This document shows positions 1-5,821 of a stretch of DNA of 8,195 nucleotides, one piece after another. Position 1 is the stretch's first letter, and every line of letters begins with the position of its first letter. A program made the position numbers and the translations under genes. The DNA is taken from NCBI GenBank assembly GCA_965372385.1, contig CBDVCD010000149.1:1-8195 (forward strand), read 5' to 3'. Origin of the DNA: JASJBU01 sp965372385. GTDB taxonomy: Bacteria; Pseudomonadota; Gammaproteobacteria; Chromatiales; Chromatiaceae. The notes beneath the pieces are model-generated. The model had not been told where the DNA came from. It saw nothing but the letters and a program-made list of their open reading frames with translations, and made no database searches.

Positions 1-35
1 AAGGCCGCGACGACTTCGTTCAGTTTGTCTGTCAC
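1..35 (-). CDS. Start of an unidentified gene, 5' end only (possibly DUF350-type membrane protein)
   Basis: Only 11 complete codons are in the window, reading MTDKLNEVVAA from a GTG start at 35-33. The GTG overlaps the stop of the upstream synthase gene as GTGA (32-35). A good Shine-Dalgarno sequence, AAGGAG, lies inside the last codons of that gene, 8 bases before the GTG. This arrangement points to translational coupling in one operon. The fragment is too short to identify by sequence. Genes of the DUF350 (YjfL-like) small membrane family often start in this style and are, from memory, found beside membrane-fused spermidine synthases, so that is my best guess. The start itself is well supported; the identity is not. 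Confidence 0.6.
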   Translation of the reverse strand, partial: MTDKLNEVVAA

Positions 36-1741
36 TGATTTTTCTCCTTCGTCAATTGATAAATACCCATCTCGCGTTGCCAATCGTTGTAGTGATAGCG
101 GTAGGCCACCATCGTTCCCAGTCGATTGACATCGATGTTATCCCAGTCAGCATAAAAGCCCTTCTCGAATTCGAACGCCGCCAGCAACAGGCCCTGGGTG
201 GTCCAGCCGTCGTCCACCGGCAGGTTCCCCAGTTCAGCTAGTCTTGCGCGCGCTGACTTGCCGTTTTTGGTGGCGATGGTCCAGCCCCATTCACCGAAGC
301 TAGGCACGTTGGCGTGGTACTGATCCACGTGAGCGAACCCGGCATACTGGACGGTCTTGCCGATGCTGATAAAGGTTTTTTTGGCATGATAGGGCGAGGT
401 GGACTGCACCACCATGGCCCCATCACCAGCCAGCAGTCCATGCAACTTGGCGTAGAAACGGGTGCTGTAGAGTTTGTTCAAATCCGGGTGCGATGGGTCT
501 GGCAGGTCGACGATGATGGCGTCGAACAGGACCTCGTTACGCAGCAGTTCATCCACGCTCAGGAAGGCGTCGCCAAAGTGAAATTCGACCCGGGGATCAC
601 TCAAGGAGCCTCCGTTGGCGGCGAGCAGGCGGCTATTGTCTACCGGTTCGGTCATGGGTTCCCGGAACAGGCGTACCAAGTCTTCATCAAGATCAAGCAG
701 TATCACCTTCTCGGGGTTCCAGCGCAGAATATCCCGCACGGCCAACCCGTCGCCACCGCCAACTACCAGAATTTTTTTATGGCGGGCAGAAGCAGCTAGC
801 GCCGTATAAGTGAGCATGGCGTGGTAGATGTGTTCGTCGTTGCTGGCGAACTGGGTGCGCCCGTTAATATAGAAGGTCAGCACTTTAGGTTTCGCCGGAT
901 CCATGATCCGTTCGGTAACCACCAGTCTCTGATGCTTGGTATTGAGCCGGTAAGCCACTTCATCCCGGTACAGGAGGTCTTCCATGGTGTCCGACCAATC
1001 TGTCCCCTTGTCATAGACCTGAATCACCACGATGGCAGTGAGTACATGGGCGGCTAGCAGGGGAGCTGACCAGCGGATCTTTTGCTTGAAGAGAAGAAAG
1101 AACAGGATACCGACGGTGAGGTTTGCCGAGGCGGTCAACGCCCCCGCCAGGGAAACGTCCATCGCCAGCATAAAGACAAGCCACAGGGTCGCGCCGACGC
1201 CCGCACCGATGTAATCGATGCCGTAAACAGCCCCGGCGTTGTTCTTTAGATCATCCTTATGGATATCAGCCCGGATCGCGCATATGAGCGGGATCTCCAT
1301 ACCGATCAAAACGCCAAGTACCGCACCGACCACGTAGGGCGAGAACCGGGCAATCTGTTCCATGCTTGCAATAAGGCCGCCGGAGGGCGCGAGGTCCGCG
1401 GTGAGGCCGAAGGTGTCCATGAGGATCTTTGGGAACAACCCGGACAGGGCGAACAGGCCGCCGATCAGCAGCACGCTCGTACTGCCCAGCAGGGCCAGGA
1501 GGACTTCCAGCCAAGCGAACCCGGCATAGGGATTTTTGACGTTACGTGCCAGGAAGGCCCCGACACCCATGAAGATCATCATCACGGTAATGATGCCAAA
1601 GATGGCGACTTCCATCGCCCCCAGAACGCGTCCCGCATAATGGGATAACAGGTATTCATAGACCAAGCCGCAACCTGCGCCGATGGCGAGGATGGTCAGC
1701 ACCGCCAAGTCCAGGCGCTTTTCTCTCGTGAGTCGACCCAT
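32..1741 (-). CDS. speE: Membrane-fused polyamine aminopropyltransferase (spermidine synthase-like)
   Basis: The 569-residue product joins a membrane region to a spermidine synthase domain. Residues about 11-243 contain some seven hydrophobic helices (roughly 11-31, 45-65, 76-102, 135-157, 172-195, 200-218, 225-243). The Rossmann-fold enzyme domain follows at about 255-500. It carries GGGDG (328-332) for decarboxylated AdoMet binding, an acidic residue in LLDLD (D350) where the family binds the ribose, GDA (390-392), and VDLPDP (411-416), whose D412 matches the catalytic aspartate of DSTDP in standard enzymes. The segment DEHIYHAM (302-309) aligns with the usual DE..YHEM, but the glutamate is alanine. 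A 70-residue C-terminal extension ends the protein. Expected reaction: transfer of an aminopropyl group from decarboxylated AdoMet to a diamine or polyamine at the membrane. The acceptor cannot be read from sequence. Standard SpeE proteins are about 290 residues; long membrane-fused versions form a known subgroup. The ATG start has only a weak ribosome site (AAGGA, about 15 bases away). The divergent speD would supply the co-substrate. Confidence 0.9.
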   Translation of the reverse strand: MGRLTREKRLDLAVLTILAIGAGCGLVYEYLLSHYAGRVLGAMEVAIFGIITVMMIFMGVGAFLARNVKNPYAGFAWLEVLLALLGSTSVLLIGGLFALSGLFPKILMDTFGLTADLAPSGGLIASMEQIARFSPYVVGAVLGVLIGMEIPLICAIRADIHKDDLKNNAGAVYGIDYIGAGVGATLWLVFMLAMDVSLAGALTASANLTVGILFFLLFKQKIRWSAPLLAAHVLTAIVVIQVYDKGTDWSDTMEDLLYRDEVAYRLNTKHQRLVVTERIMDPAKPKVLTFYINGRTQFASNDEHIYHAMLTYTALAASARHKKILVVGGGDGLAVRDILRWNPEKVILLDLDEDLVRLFREPMTEPVDNSRLLAANGGSLSDPRVEFHFGDAFLSVDELLRNEVLFDAIIVDLPDPSHPDLNKLYSTRFYAKLHGLLAGDGAMVVQSTSPYHAKKTFISIGKTVQYAGFAHVDQYHANVPSFGEWGWTIATKNGKSARARLAELGNLPVDDGWTTQGLLLAAFEFEKGFYADWDNIDVNRLGTMVAYRYHYNDWQREMGIYQLTKEKNQ

Positions 1742-1779
1742 GTCTTCTTTCGTCGTCCTTACAGCGTCAAACGAACGTC

Positions 1780-1807
1780 ATTATAGTTAGTTATTATTCG
1801 TATTCAA
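1780..1807 (-). promoter_or_regulatory. speE: Candidate sigma70 promoter for the speE-like gene
   Basis: Reading the minus strand, TTGAAT (1807-1802, 4 of 6 to TTGACA) is followed after 16 bases by a perfect TATAAT (1785-1780). Transcription would start near 1773, giving a leader of about 30 bases before the ATG at 1741. A second minus-strand TATAAT lies further upstream at 1834-1829 with a poorer -35 (TTAAAA). Perfect TATAAT matches are easier to find by chance in AT-rich DNA, so this is a candidate only. Confidence 0.45.
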
Positions 1808-1849
1808 ACTTATTATTCTGTTTTCGTGATTATACATACGTATTCGGTA

Positions 1850-1878
1850 TTTTTAATTGTTATTTGTTTTTTTATAAT
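1850..1878 (+). promoter_or_regulatory. Candidate promoter for the DUF6471-speD operon
   Basis: A perfect TATAAT at 1873-1878 lies 17 bases after a weak T-rich -35 (TTTTTA, 1850-1855, 3 of 6). A TATTAT at 1885-1890 is an alternative -10. Transcription from here would leave a leader of about 110 bases before the ATG at 1996. The weak -35 would fit an activator-dependent or extended AT-rich promoter, but local AT richness makes chance matches likely. Confidence 0.35.
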
Positions 1879-1995
1879 CTAATCTATTATGAATAATTTT
1901 TCGTTATGCTGGATACTGTTCAATTTTATCGCACCGGTGATGATTGAAAATATTCGTTACGCAAGGTCTTTCGGCAAAGTGCATAGGGTTCTTTA

Positions 1996-2232
1996 ATGGG
2001 CGAGGCAGACAAAGCATGGGAGAAGATGGCGATGCGGATGATCAAGTCCTCCCTGTCACTCAAGGGGGTGAATTACCCCGAACTGGCGAAACGGTTACAG
2101 CGACTGGGTGTCGAAGAGACGCCGTCGTCGCTGTCCACCAAGATAAATCGGGGGGCCTTTAAAGCAGCCTTCATGCTACAGGTTCTGAAAGCCATCGATA
2201 TGAAGCATTTCACGATCCCGGACTTCGATTAG
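1996..2232 (+). CDS. DUF6471-family small putative DNA-binding protein
   Basis: This 78-residue protein resembles the DUF6471 family from memory. The characteristic stretch is a helical repressor-like core: YPELAKRLQRLGVEET (about 32-47), then SLSTKINRGAF (about 50-60) and a final helix FMLQVLKAIDM. The pattern, a helix, a turn, then a helix with Ser-Thr-Lys-Asn-Arg, looks like a Cro/CI-type helix-turn-helix, so a regulatory role is reasonable but not proven. An in-frame TAG at 1984 makes the ATG at 1996 the first possible ATG start, and TAGGG lies 7 bases before it. It is the first gene of a compact operon beside the shared AT-rich spacer, the usual place for a local regulator. It ends with tandem stops TAG-TAA immediately before the next ATG. 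Confidence 0.8.
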   Translation: MGEADKAWEKMAMRMIKSSLSLKGVNYPELAKRLQRLGVEETPSSLSTKINRGAFKAAFMLQVLKAIDMKHFTIPDFD

Positions 2233-2235
2233 TAA

Positions 2236-2430
2236 ATGGACCGCCTCAAAATCAAGCGCATCGTCATCGGCTTGGCGATTCTTGCGGGTACCTACCTGAC
2301 CATCAAAAGCCTTCTCTTACTGTGGGATGTCATCGTACTGCTCATCGTCGTCGCGATAGTGGGCGTGGCGGGATTTTTTGGCTTTCGAGCCTGGAAGCAC
2401 CGGCAAACCAACGCTGGGAGCGATCCGTGA
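2236..2430 (+). CDS. Small two-helix membrane protein of unknown function
   Basis: I do not recognise this 64-residue protein. A short basic N-terminus (MDRLKIKR) leads into two closely spaced hydrophobic stretches at about residues 9-27 and 29-50, separated by almost no loop. A basic, polar tail (FRAWKHRQTNAGSDP) follows. This predicts a helical hairpin in the inner membrane with both ends in the cytoplasm. The gene starts 3 bases after the DUF6471 stop and overlaps speD by 4 bases (GTGA at 2427-2430). No clear ribosome site precedes it, so coupled translation is likely. Its tight packing upstream of speD makes it a candidate partner of the membrane-fused synthase encoded divergently. That link is inferred from context alone. 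Confidence 0.75.
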   Translation: MDRLKIKRIVIGLAILAGTYLTIKSLLLLWDVIVLLIVVAIVGVAGFFGFRAWKHRQTNAGSDP

Positions 2431-2777
2431 CTGCCGACACCGGCACCCACGTCATCGTCGACCTCTATGGAGCGGAAAACATCGACAACGAAGAGATCGT
2501 GCGGGAGGCCATCGCCGAGATCGTCCGCGCGACCGGAGCGACCCTGCTCCACCAGTATTTCCATCGTTTTGAACCCCAGGGTATTACCGGCATGGCATGT
2601 CTGGCGGAGTCACATATCTCTGTTCACACCTGGCCCGAGTCAGGCTTTGCCGCATTCGATATCTATATGTGTGGGACAGCACGGCCAGAGCGTGCGATTC
2701 CGATATTAAAAACCTACTTCCAGCCCGAGCACGTCGAGACCCGGAGTATCCAGCGCGGCAATCGAGGGAGCGATTGA
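2427..2777 (+). CDS. speD: S-adenosylmethionine decarboxylase proenzyme, prokaryotic class 1B
   Basis: SpeD decarboxylates AdoMet to give the aminopropyl donor for spermidine-type synthases. The 116-residue length is close to the small bacterial/archaeal class (about 120-130). The processing site is clear: LAESHISVHTWPE at 59-71, where self-cleavage between E61 and S62 would convert S62 to the pyruvoyl cofactor. H67 and C82 (in DIYMCG) correspond to the conserved processing and catalytic His and Cys of the family. The GTG start at 2427 overlaps the previous stop as GTGA and is preceded by GGGAG at 2416-2420. An ATG further upstream in this frame (2322) would add residues unlike the family and overlap the membrane gene extensively, so GTG is preferred. 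Product and donor use connect it to the divergent speE-like gene. Confidence 0.95.
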   Translation: MTADTGTHVIVDLYGAENIDNEEIVREAIAEIVRATGATLLHQYFHRFEPQGITGMACLAESHISVHTWPESGFAAFDIYMCGTARPERAIPILKTYFQPEHVETRSIQRGNRGSD

Positions 2778-2789
2778 TCCACACTTCGG

Positions 2790-3143
2790 ATGCTGTCATT
2801 TACCATGCCTCAGAAACTTACCAGTGAAGGCGAATTCTCCGATTTCATCCGCAGCCACCCGATCTGCGCCGTCTATTTCAGCGGCCCTGACTGCGCCGTC
2901 TGTGAGGCGTTGAAACCCAAGCTGTTCGAAATGCTGCAGCACCGGTTTCCTAAGCTGGTGGTTGGAGAGGTCGACTGTGCAACAACGACGCAACTGGCAG
3001 CCCAGCAGATCGTCTTTACCATACCGACACTGATTGTTTATTTCGACGGCAAAGAGGGAATCCGAAAATCCCGCAGTTTCAGTCTCTCTGAGTTAGCAAT
3101 GGAACTGCAACGGCCCTATTCGATGCTGAGTCCGGAGGAATGA
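2790..3143 (+). CDS. Thioredoxin-fold protein with CAVC active site
   Basis: This 117-residue protein has a single thioredoxin domain and no signal peptide, so it should be cytoplasmic. The redox motif is C35-A-V-C38 in the context SGPDCAVCEALKP, in place of the classical WCGPC. The family's cis-proline is P79 in FTIPTLIVYFDG. Extra cysteines are present at C26 and C63. It lies 12 bases after speD on the same strand and is probably the last gene of that operon. Its role there is unknown; a disulfide reductase or co-chaperone function is possible. Two starts are possible: ATG at 2790 or ATG at 2805 (MPQKLTSEGEF), and neither has a strong ribosome site. The second would remove only five residues. 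Confidence 0.85.
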   Translation: MLSFTMPQKLTSEGEFSDFIRSHPICAVYFSGPDCAVCEALKPKLFEMLQHRFPKLVVGEVDCATTTQLAAQQIVFTIPTLIVYFDGKEGIRKSRSFSLSELAMELQRPYSMLSPEE

Positions 3144-3230
3144 CCAGTGATTGAACTCATGCGAAGGATCTTCAGTGATGACCTGAGATTGGAGTTCATT
3201 TTGCAGGGCTCTGGTTTCGGAAGGTGTCAG

Positions 3231-3290
3231 CATGTAGCCTGGGTGGAGCTTGCGCAACCCGGGTTTCGTAAACTCCACCCAGGCTACATG
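3231..3290. repeat. Palindromic intergenic repeat between convergent genes
   Basis: An exact 18-bp inverted repeat (CATGTAGCCTGGGTGGAG at 3231-3248 and its complement at 3273-3290) encloses a 24-base loop. The loop contains its own 10-bp palindrome AACCCGGGTT (3256-3265). The sequence resembles dispersed gammaproteobacterial intergenic repeats of the GTAGCCTGGGTGGAG...CCACCCAGGCTAC type. The RNA would form a very stable hairpin. It lies between the ends of the thioredoxin-like gene and trhP, so it could also act as a two-way terminator or mRNA stabiliser. No T-run follows either arm, so it is not a standard intrinsic terminator. The rest of 3144-3306 holds nothing recognisable. Confidence 0.85.
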
Positions 3291-3306
3291 AGGCATTGAA
3301 CATCCG

Positions 3307-4620
3307 CTATAGGCCGTTTTCTTGATCCAGATAGCGACAGAGCAGACCATTCGGAAGACCGGAAACCGGTAACTTCACCAATACCTGGTACCCACCGCCG
3401 GGTGCCTCATGGATCGGGTTGCCGTTCTTATCCTGCATCTGTTCGAGCTGGAAGCTGTGATTGCCCATGGGCGTCATCAGTTCGAGACGGTCACCCACCC
3501 GCAGTTTGTTTTTCACATCCAGTGCAGTGAGCCCGCTGGACTCGTCAACCCCGGTCACCTCACCCACAAACAACTGGCGGTCGCTTTGGGAACTGCCATG
3601 GCGATAGTTCTGCAGCTCTTTCGATTCATGGCGCTGATAGAAACCGTCCGTATAGCCCCGGTTGGCCAGGCCTTCGAGATCCGCCATCAAGTCAGGCTGA
3701 AAAGCACGTCCAGCTACGGCATCGTCGATGGCCTGACGGTAGACCTGGGTGGTGCGCGCAGTATAGTAGTGGGACTTGGTGCGGCCCTCGATCTTCAGGC
3801 AGTCGACACCGATCTCCACCAGCCGCGCCACATGCTCTACCGCCCGCAGGTCCTTGGAATTCATGATGTAGGTGCCATGTTCGTCCTCGAACATCGGCAT
3901 CAGTTCCCCGGGGCGTCCCTTCTCTTCCAGATAATAGACATTCTCCGACTCGGGGTGGCGTGGTGTACCGATGAGATCAGTATGCATATCGGGTCCGGCC
4001 ACCGGCTGGCTGACCTTGTAGTCCCAACGGCAACTGTTGGTGCAGGTCCCCTGGTTCGCATCCCGGTGATTGAAATAGCCGGAGAGCAGACAGCGTCCGG
4101 AATAGGCGATGCAGAGGGCGCCATGCACGAATACCTCCAGTTCCATATCGGGACAGACCTGGCGAATCTCGGCCACCTCGTCCAGGGAGAGCTCCCGGGA
4201 GAGGATCACCCGAGACAGACCCTGCTGCTGCCAGAAAAGCACCGCGGCAGCGTTGACCGTATTGGCCTGCACCGAGAGGTGGATCGGCATCTCGGGCCAG
4301 CGCTCACGCACCAGCAGGATCAGTCCGGGGTCCGACATGATCAAGGCGTCCGGCCCCATCGCCACTATCGGGGCCATGTCGTCGATAAAGGTCTTCAGCT
4401 TGGCGCCGTGGGGCATTACATTACAGGCTAGGTAGAAGAGCCTGCCGTGATCGTGGGCCACCTGAATACCAATCGCCAGGTTGTCTGGCAGGAAATCGTT
4501 GTTGCGCACCCGCAGGCTGTAACGGGGCAACCCGGCATAGACCGCATCCGCGCCATAGGCGAAGGCATAGCGGGCATTTTTCAGGGTGCCCGCGGGGGAG
4601 AGTAATTCAGGTTTTTTCAT
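3307..4620 (-). CDS. trhP: tRNA 5-hydroxyuridine synthesis protein TrhP (YegQ, peptidase U32 family)
   Basis: In E. coli, TrhP (formerly YegQ) supports prephenate-dependent hydroxylation of uridine 34 in tRNAs, the first step towards cmo5U-type wobble modifications. It acts in the cytoplasm and is thought to use an iron-sulfur cluster. This 437-residue protein matches the E. coli protein (about 453) from the start: KPELLSPAGTLKN, YAFAYGADAVYAG, then GPDALIMSDPG (89-99) and HLSVQAN (114-120). The U32 signature is at 162-180 (E162, F164, G167, C170, G175, C177, S180). C193 and C197 in GTCTNSC complete a four-cysteine set suited to a cluster. FEDEHGTYIMNSKDLRA and LKIEGRTKS follow, and a C-terminal beta-barrel region spans about 345-437. 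The older label of peptidase or collagenase is a family name rather than a shown activity. The ATG start fits the family's N-terminus, although no clear ribosome site precedes it. It lies 85 bases after the ChaN-PDZ gene on the same strand. Confidence 0.92.
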   Translation of the reverse strand: MKKPELLSPAGTLKNARYAFAYGADAVYAGLPRYSLRVRNNDFLPDNLAIGIQVAHDHGRLFYLACNVMPHGAKLKTFIDDMAPIVAMGPDALIMSDPGLILLVRERWPEMPIHLSVQANTVNAAAVLFWQQQGLSRVILSRELSLDEVAEIRQVCPDMELEVFVHGALCIAYSGRCLLSGYFNHRDANQGTCTNSCRWDYKVSQPVAGPDMHTDLIGTPRHPESENVYYLEEKGRPGELMPMFEDEHGTYIMNSKDLRAVEHVARLVEIGVDCLKIEGRTKSHYYTARTTQVYRQAIDDAVAGRAFQPDLMADLEGLANRGYTDGFYQRHESKELQNYRHGSSQSDRQLFVGEVTGVDESSGLTALDVKNKLRVGDRLELMTPMGNHSFQLEQMQDKNGNPIHEAPGGGYQVLVKLPVSGLPNGLLCRYLDQENGL

Positions 4621-4634
4621 GTTCGCACAGTAAT

Positions 4635-4652
4635 TAAATAGGGATCTATTTA
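4635..4652. repeat. Small inverted repeat upstream of trhP
   Basis: TAAATAG and CTATTTA form a perfect 7-bp inverted repeat around the loop GGAT, 15 bases upstream of the trhP start. It could be an operator or a short AU-rich hairpin in the leader. It is short and AT-only in part, so chance is a real alternative. Confidence 0.4.
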
Positions 4653-4678
4653 GTGGCCATCCGGAAACGTAAAATCAC

Positions 4679-4695
4679 CACGAAGATCACGAAGA
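4679..4695. repeat. Short tandem repeat CACGAAGA in trhP/ChaN-PDZ spacer
   Basis: CACGAAGA occurs twice (4679-4686 and 4688-4695) in the spacer just downstream of the ChaN-PDZ stop. Motifs of the type CCACGAAGNNCACGAAG are, from memory, common as scattered intergenic elements in beta- and gammaproteobacteria. No function is evident. Confidence 0.4.
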
Positions 4696-4705
4696 AAATT
4701 CGTAA

Positions 4706-5821
4706 CTATTTAAGCTCCACTTCCATGCGATGTCTCAAGGGACCCAGTAAGAGTGCATCCCTGACCACTTCAATGGTAACTTTTTCCCCCACCTGCTTAT
4801 CCATCAGGGCGAGTCTGACATCGGAATAACTGGTTATCTTCCGATCATCGATACTATAGATAGTGTCCCCTTCCTTAACCCCCGCCTCCTCTGCACCGCT
4901 CTCATGACTGAAGCCGGAGATCTCCGGAGGCGAGCCTTCGGTATCGAGAAAGACCCCCAATTTTCCGGCAGGTGGCAGCCCATTCCGCGCGCTCATGATC
5001 AGGTAGTCACCCATCTCCGGGTCCACTGCACTGCCGGGCCTGGCATTGATCACGATGGCCGAAGAGACCGGTATCCGCCGTTTCAGACGGTTCGGAATGC
5101 CTGAGCCATAGAGCAGATGGCCAACACCGGCCAGGATCACCATGTGCCCATCGGGGTGTTCGCGCAGCCAGGTCGCCGCCCGTTCCGCCATACCCTCGTC
5201 CCACAGTAGCTGTACATCCAGGAACCGTTCGAAATCGCTGCTCTCTGTTGTTGGATGCTGGTCGAATATCTGCTGCAGCCGGCTCCGGTAGGCCTCGTCT
5301 CCCCGATCCATCTCCTGGGGGATCCGCGCCTTCTGCTCCTCACTGAGACTCTCCAGCCCCCCCTTCTTTACCTGATTGGTGATCTCCCGCTCGATATTCA
5401 GGGCAATGAGGGGGATTCCGTGTTCACGGGCATAGTGAAAGATGGGGCGATAGAGCCGGTAGTCGTAACTCCAGCGCTCGAAGTACTCGGACCTGCGGAT
5501 AAAATCGGTCTCGTCGATCTTGCCGGCGATATAGTCATCCAAAACGGCTTGGAAGGGCTGCTGAAAAAACTCCAGACCAATGGCCAGCACGGGATGGCGG
5601 GCATGCTGGCTTGCGATCACCGCCAGTTGATTCAGATGGTGTTCATAGCGGTCATGTTTCTCTCCAACGAAGATCACCCGCCGGTCCGCCACTTGCTCGA
5701 TCATACGGTCCAAACCGATCAGACTTGAAAGGTCAATCACCCTGGGGACATCCTCCTCAGAACCCACAACCTCACCCAATACGGCCATCAGCAGACCTGT
5801 CATCAGTAACTTTTTCAACAA
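4706..5821 (-). CDS. Exported ChaN-like (haem-binding family) protein with C-terminal PDZ domain
   Basis: From a TTG start at 5821 the product is 371 residues. That TTG has GGGAGG 8 bases upstream (5835-5830) and gives a normal signal peptide, MLKKLLMTGLLMAVLGEVVG, with cleavage near residue 20. Another TTG at 5869 and an ATG at 5803 are possible, but the first lacks a ribosome site and the second loses the basic n-region. No lipobox cysteine is present, unlike Campylobacter ChaN, so the mature protein is probably periplasmic. The ChaN/DUF399 domain (about 45-270) shows FVGEKHD (51-57), GLEFF (82-86), WSYDYRLYRPIF (117-128) and AGVGHLLYGSGIP (231-243), the conserved GE.H and GH motifs of the ChaN/EreA/TIKI superfamily. 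A PDZ domain follows at about 287-369 (LGVFLD, AGVKEGDTIYSID, ITSYSDVRLAL). ChaN binds haem and is linked to iron uptake. TIKI relatives are metalloproteases, so haem handling or proteolysis are both open. Confidence 0.85.
   Translation of the reverse strand: MLKKLLMTGLLMAVLGEVVGSEEDVPRVIDLSSLIGLDRMIEQVADRRVIFVGEKHDRYEHHLNQLAVIASQHARHPVLAIGLEFFQQPFQAVLDDYIAGKIDETDFIRRSEYFERWSYDYRLYRPIFHYAREHGIPLIALNIEREITNQVKKGGLESLSEEQKARIPQEMDRGDEAYRSRLQQIFDQHPTTESSDFERFLDVQLLWDEGMAERAATWLREHPDGHMVILAGVGHLLYGSGIPNRLKRRIPVSSAIVINARPGSAVDPEMGDYLIMSARNGLPPAGKLGVFLDTEGSPPEISGFSHESGAEEAGVKEGDTIYSIDDRKITSYSDVRLALMDKQVGEKVTIEVVRDALLLGPLRHRMEVELK

Larger units (their letters stand above)
1742..1995. promoter_or_regulatory. 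AT-rich divergent regulatory region between speE-like gene and DUF6471 operon
   Basis: This 254-bp spacer separates two divergent transcription units and holds no credible gene. It is conspicuously AT-rich compared with its GC-richer coding neighbours, especially 1780-1920. It contains promoter-like hexamers on both strands, a 9-bp direct repeat TTATTATTC at 1791-1799 and 1810-1818, a 7-bp direct repeat CGTATTC at 1799-1805 and 1839-1845, and the 8-bp palindrome ATACGTAT at 1836-1843. The repeats are plausible operator elements for the adjacent DUF6471 protein, but that role is inferred. Confidence 0.7.

Noticed and set aside
1944..2162. A 72-codon frame overlapping the DUF6471 gene in another phase
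   Set aside because: It overlaps a family-matching gene over most of its length and has no ribosome site or recognisable features.
2322..2426. Upstream ATG extension of speD
   Set aside because: The added residues are unlike the family and would overlap most of the small membrane gene. The GTG at 2427 gives the normal N-terminus and a stop/start overlap.
3231..3290. Intrinsic terminator for the thioredoxin-like gene or trhP
   Set aside because: The hairpin is strong but no T-run follows on either strand, so it is listed as a repeat rather than a terminator.
3409..4431. A 340-codon open frame on the plus strand opposite trhP
   Set aside because: It lies wholly antisense to a strongly recognisable gene, has no recognisable domains, and is the type of open frame expected from GC-biased codon use on the opposite strand.
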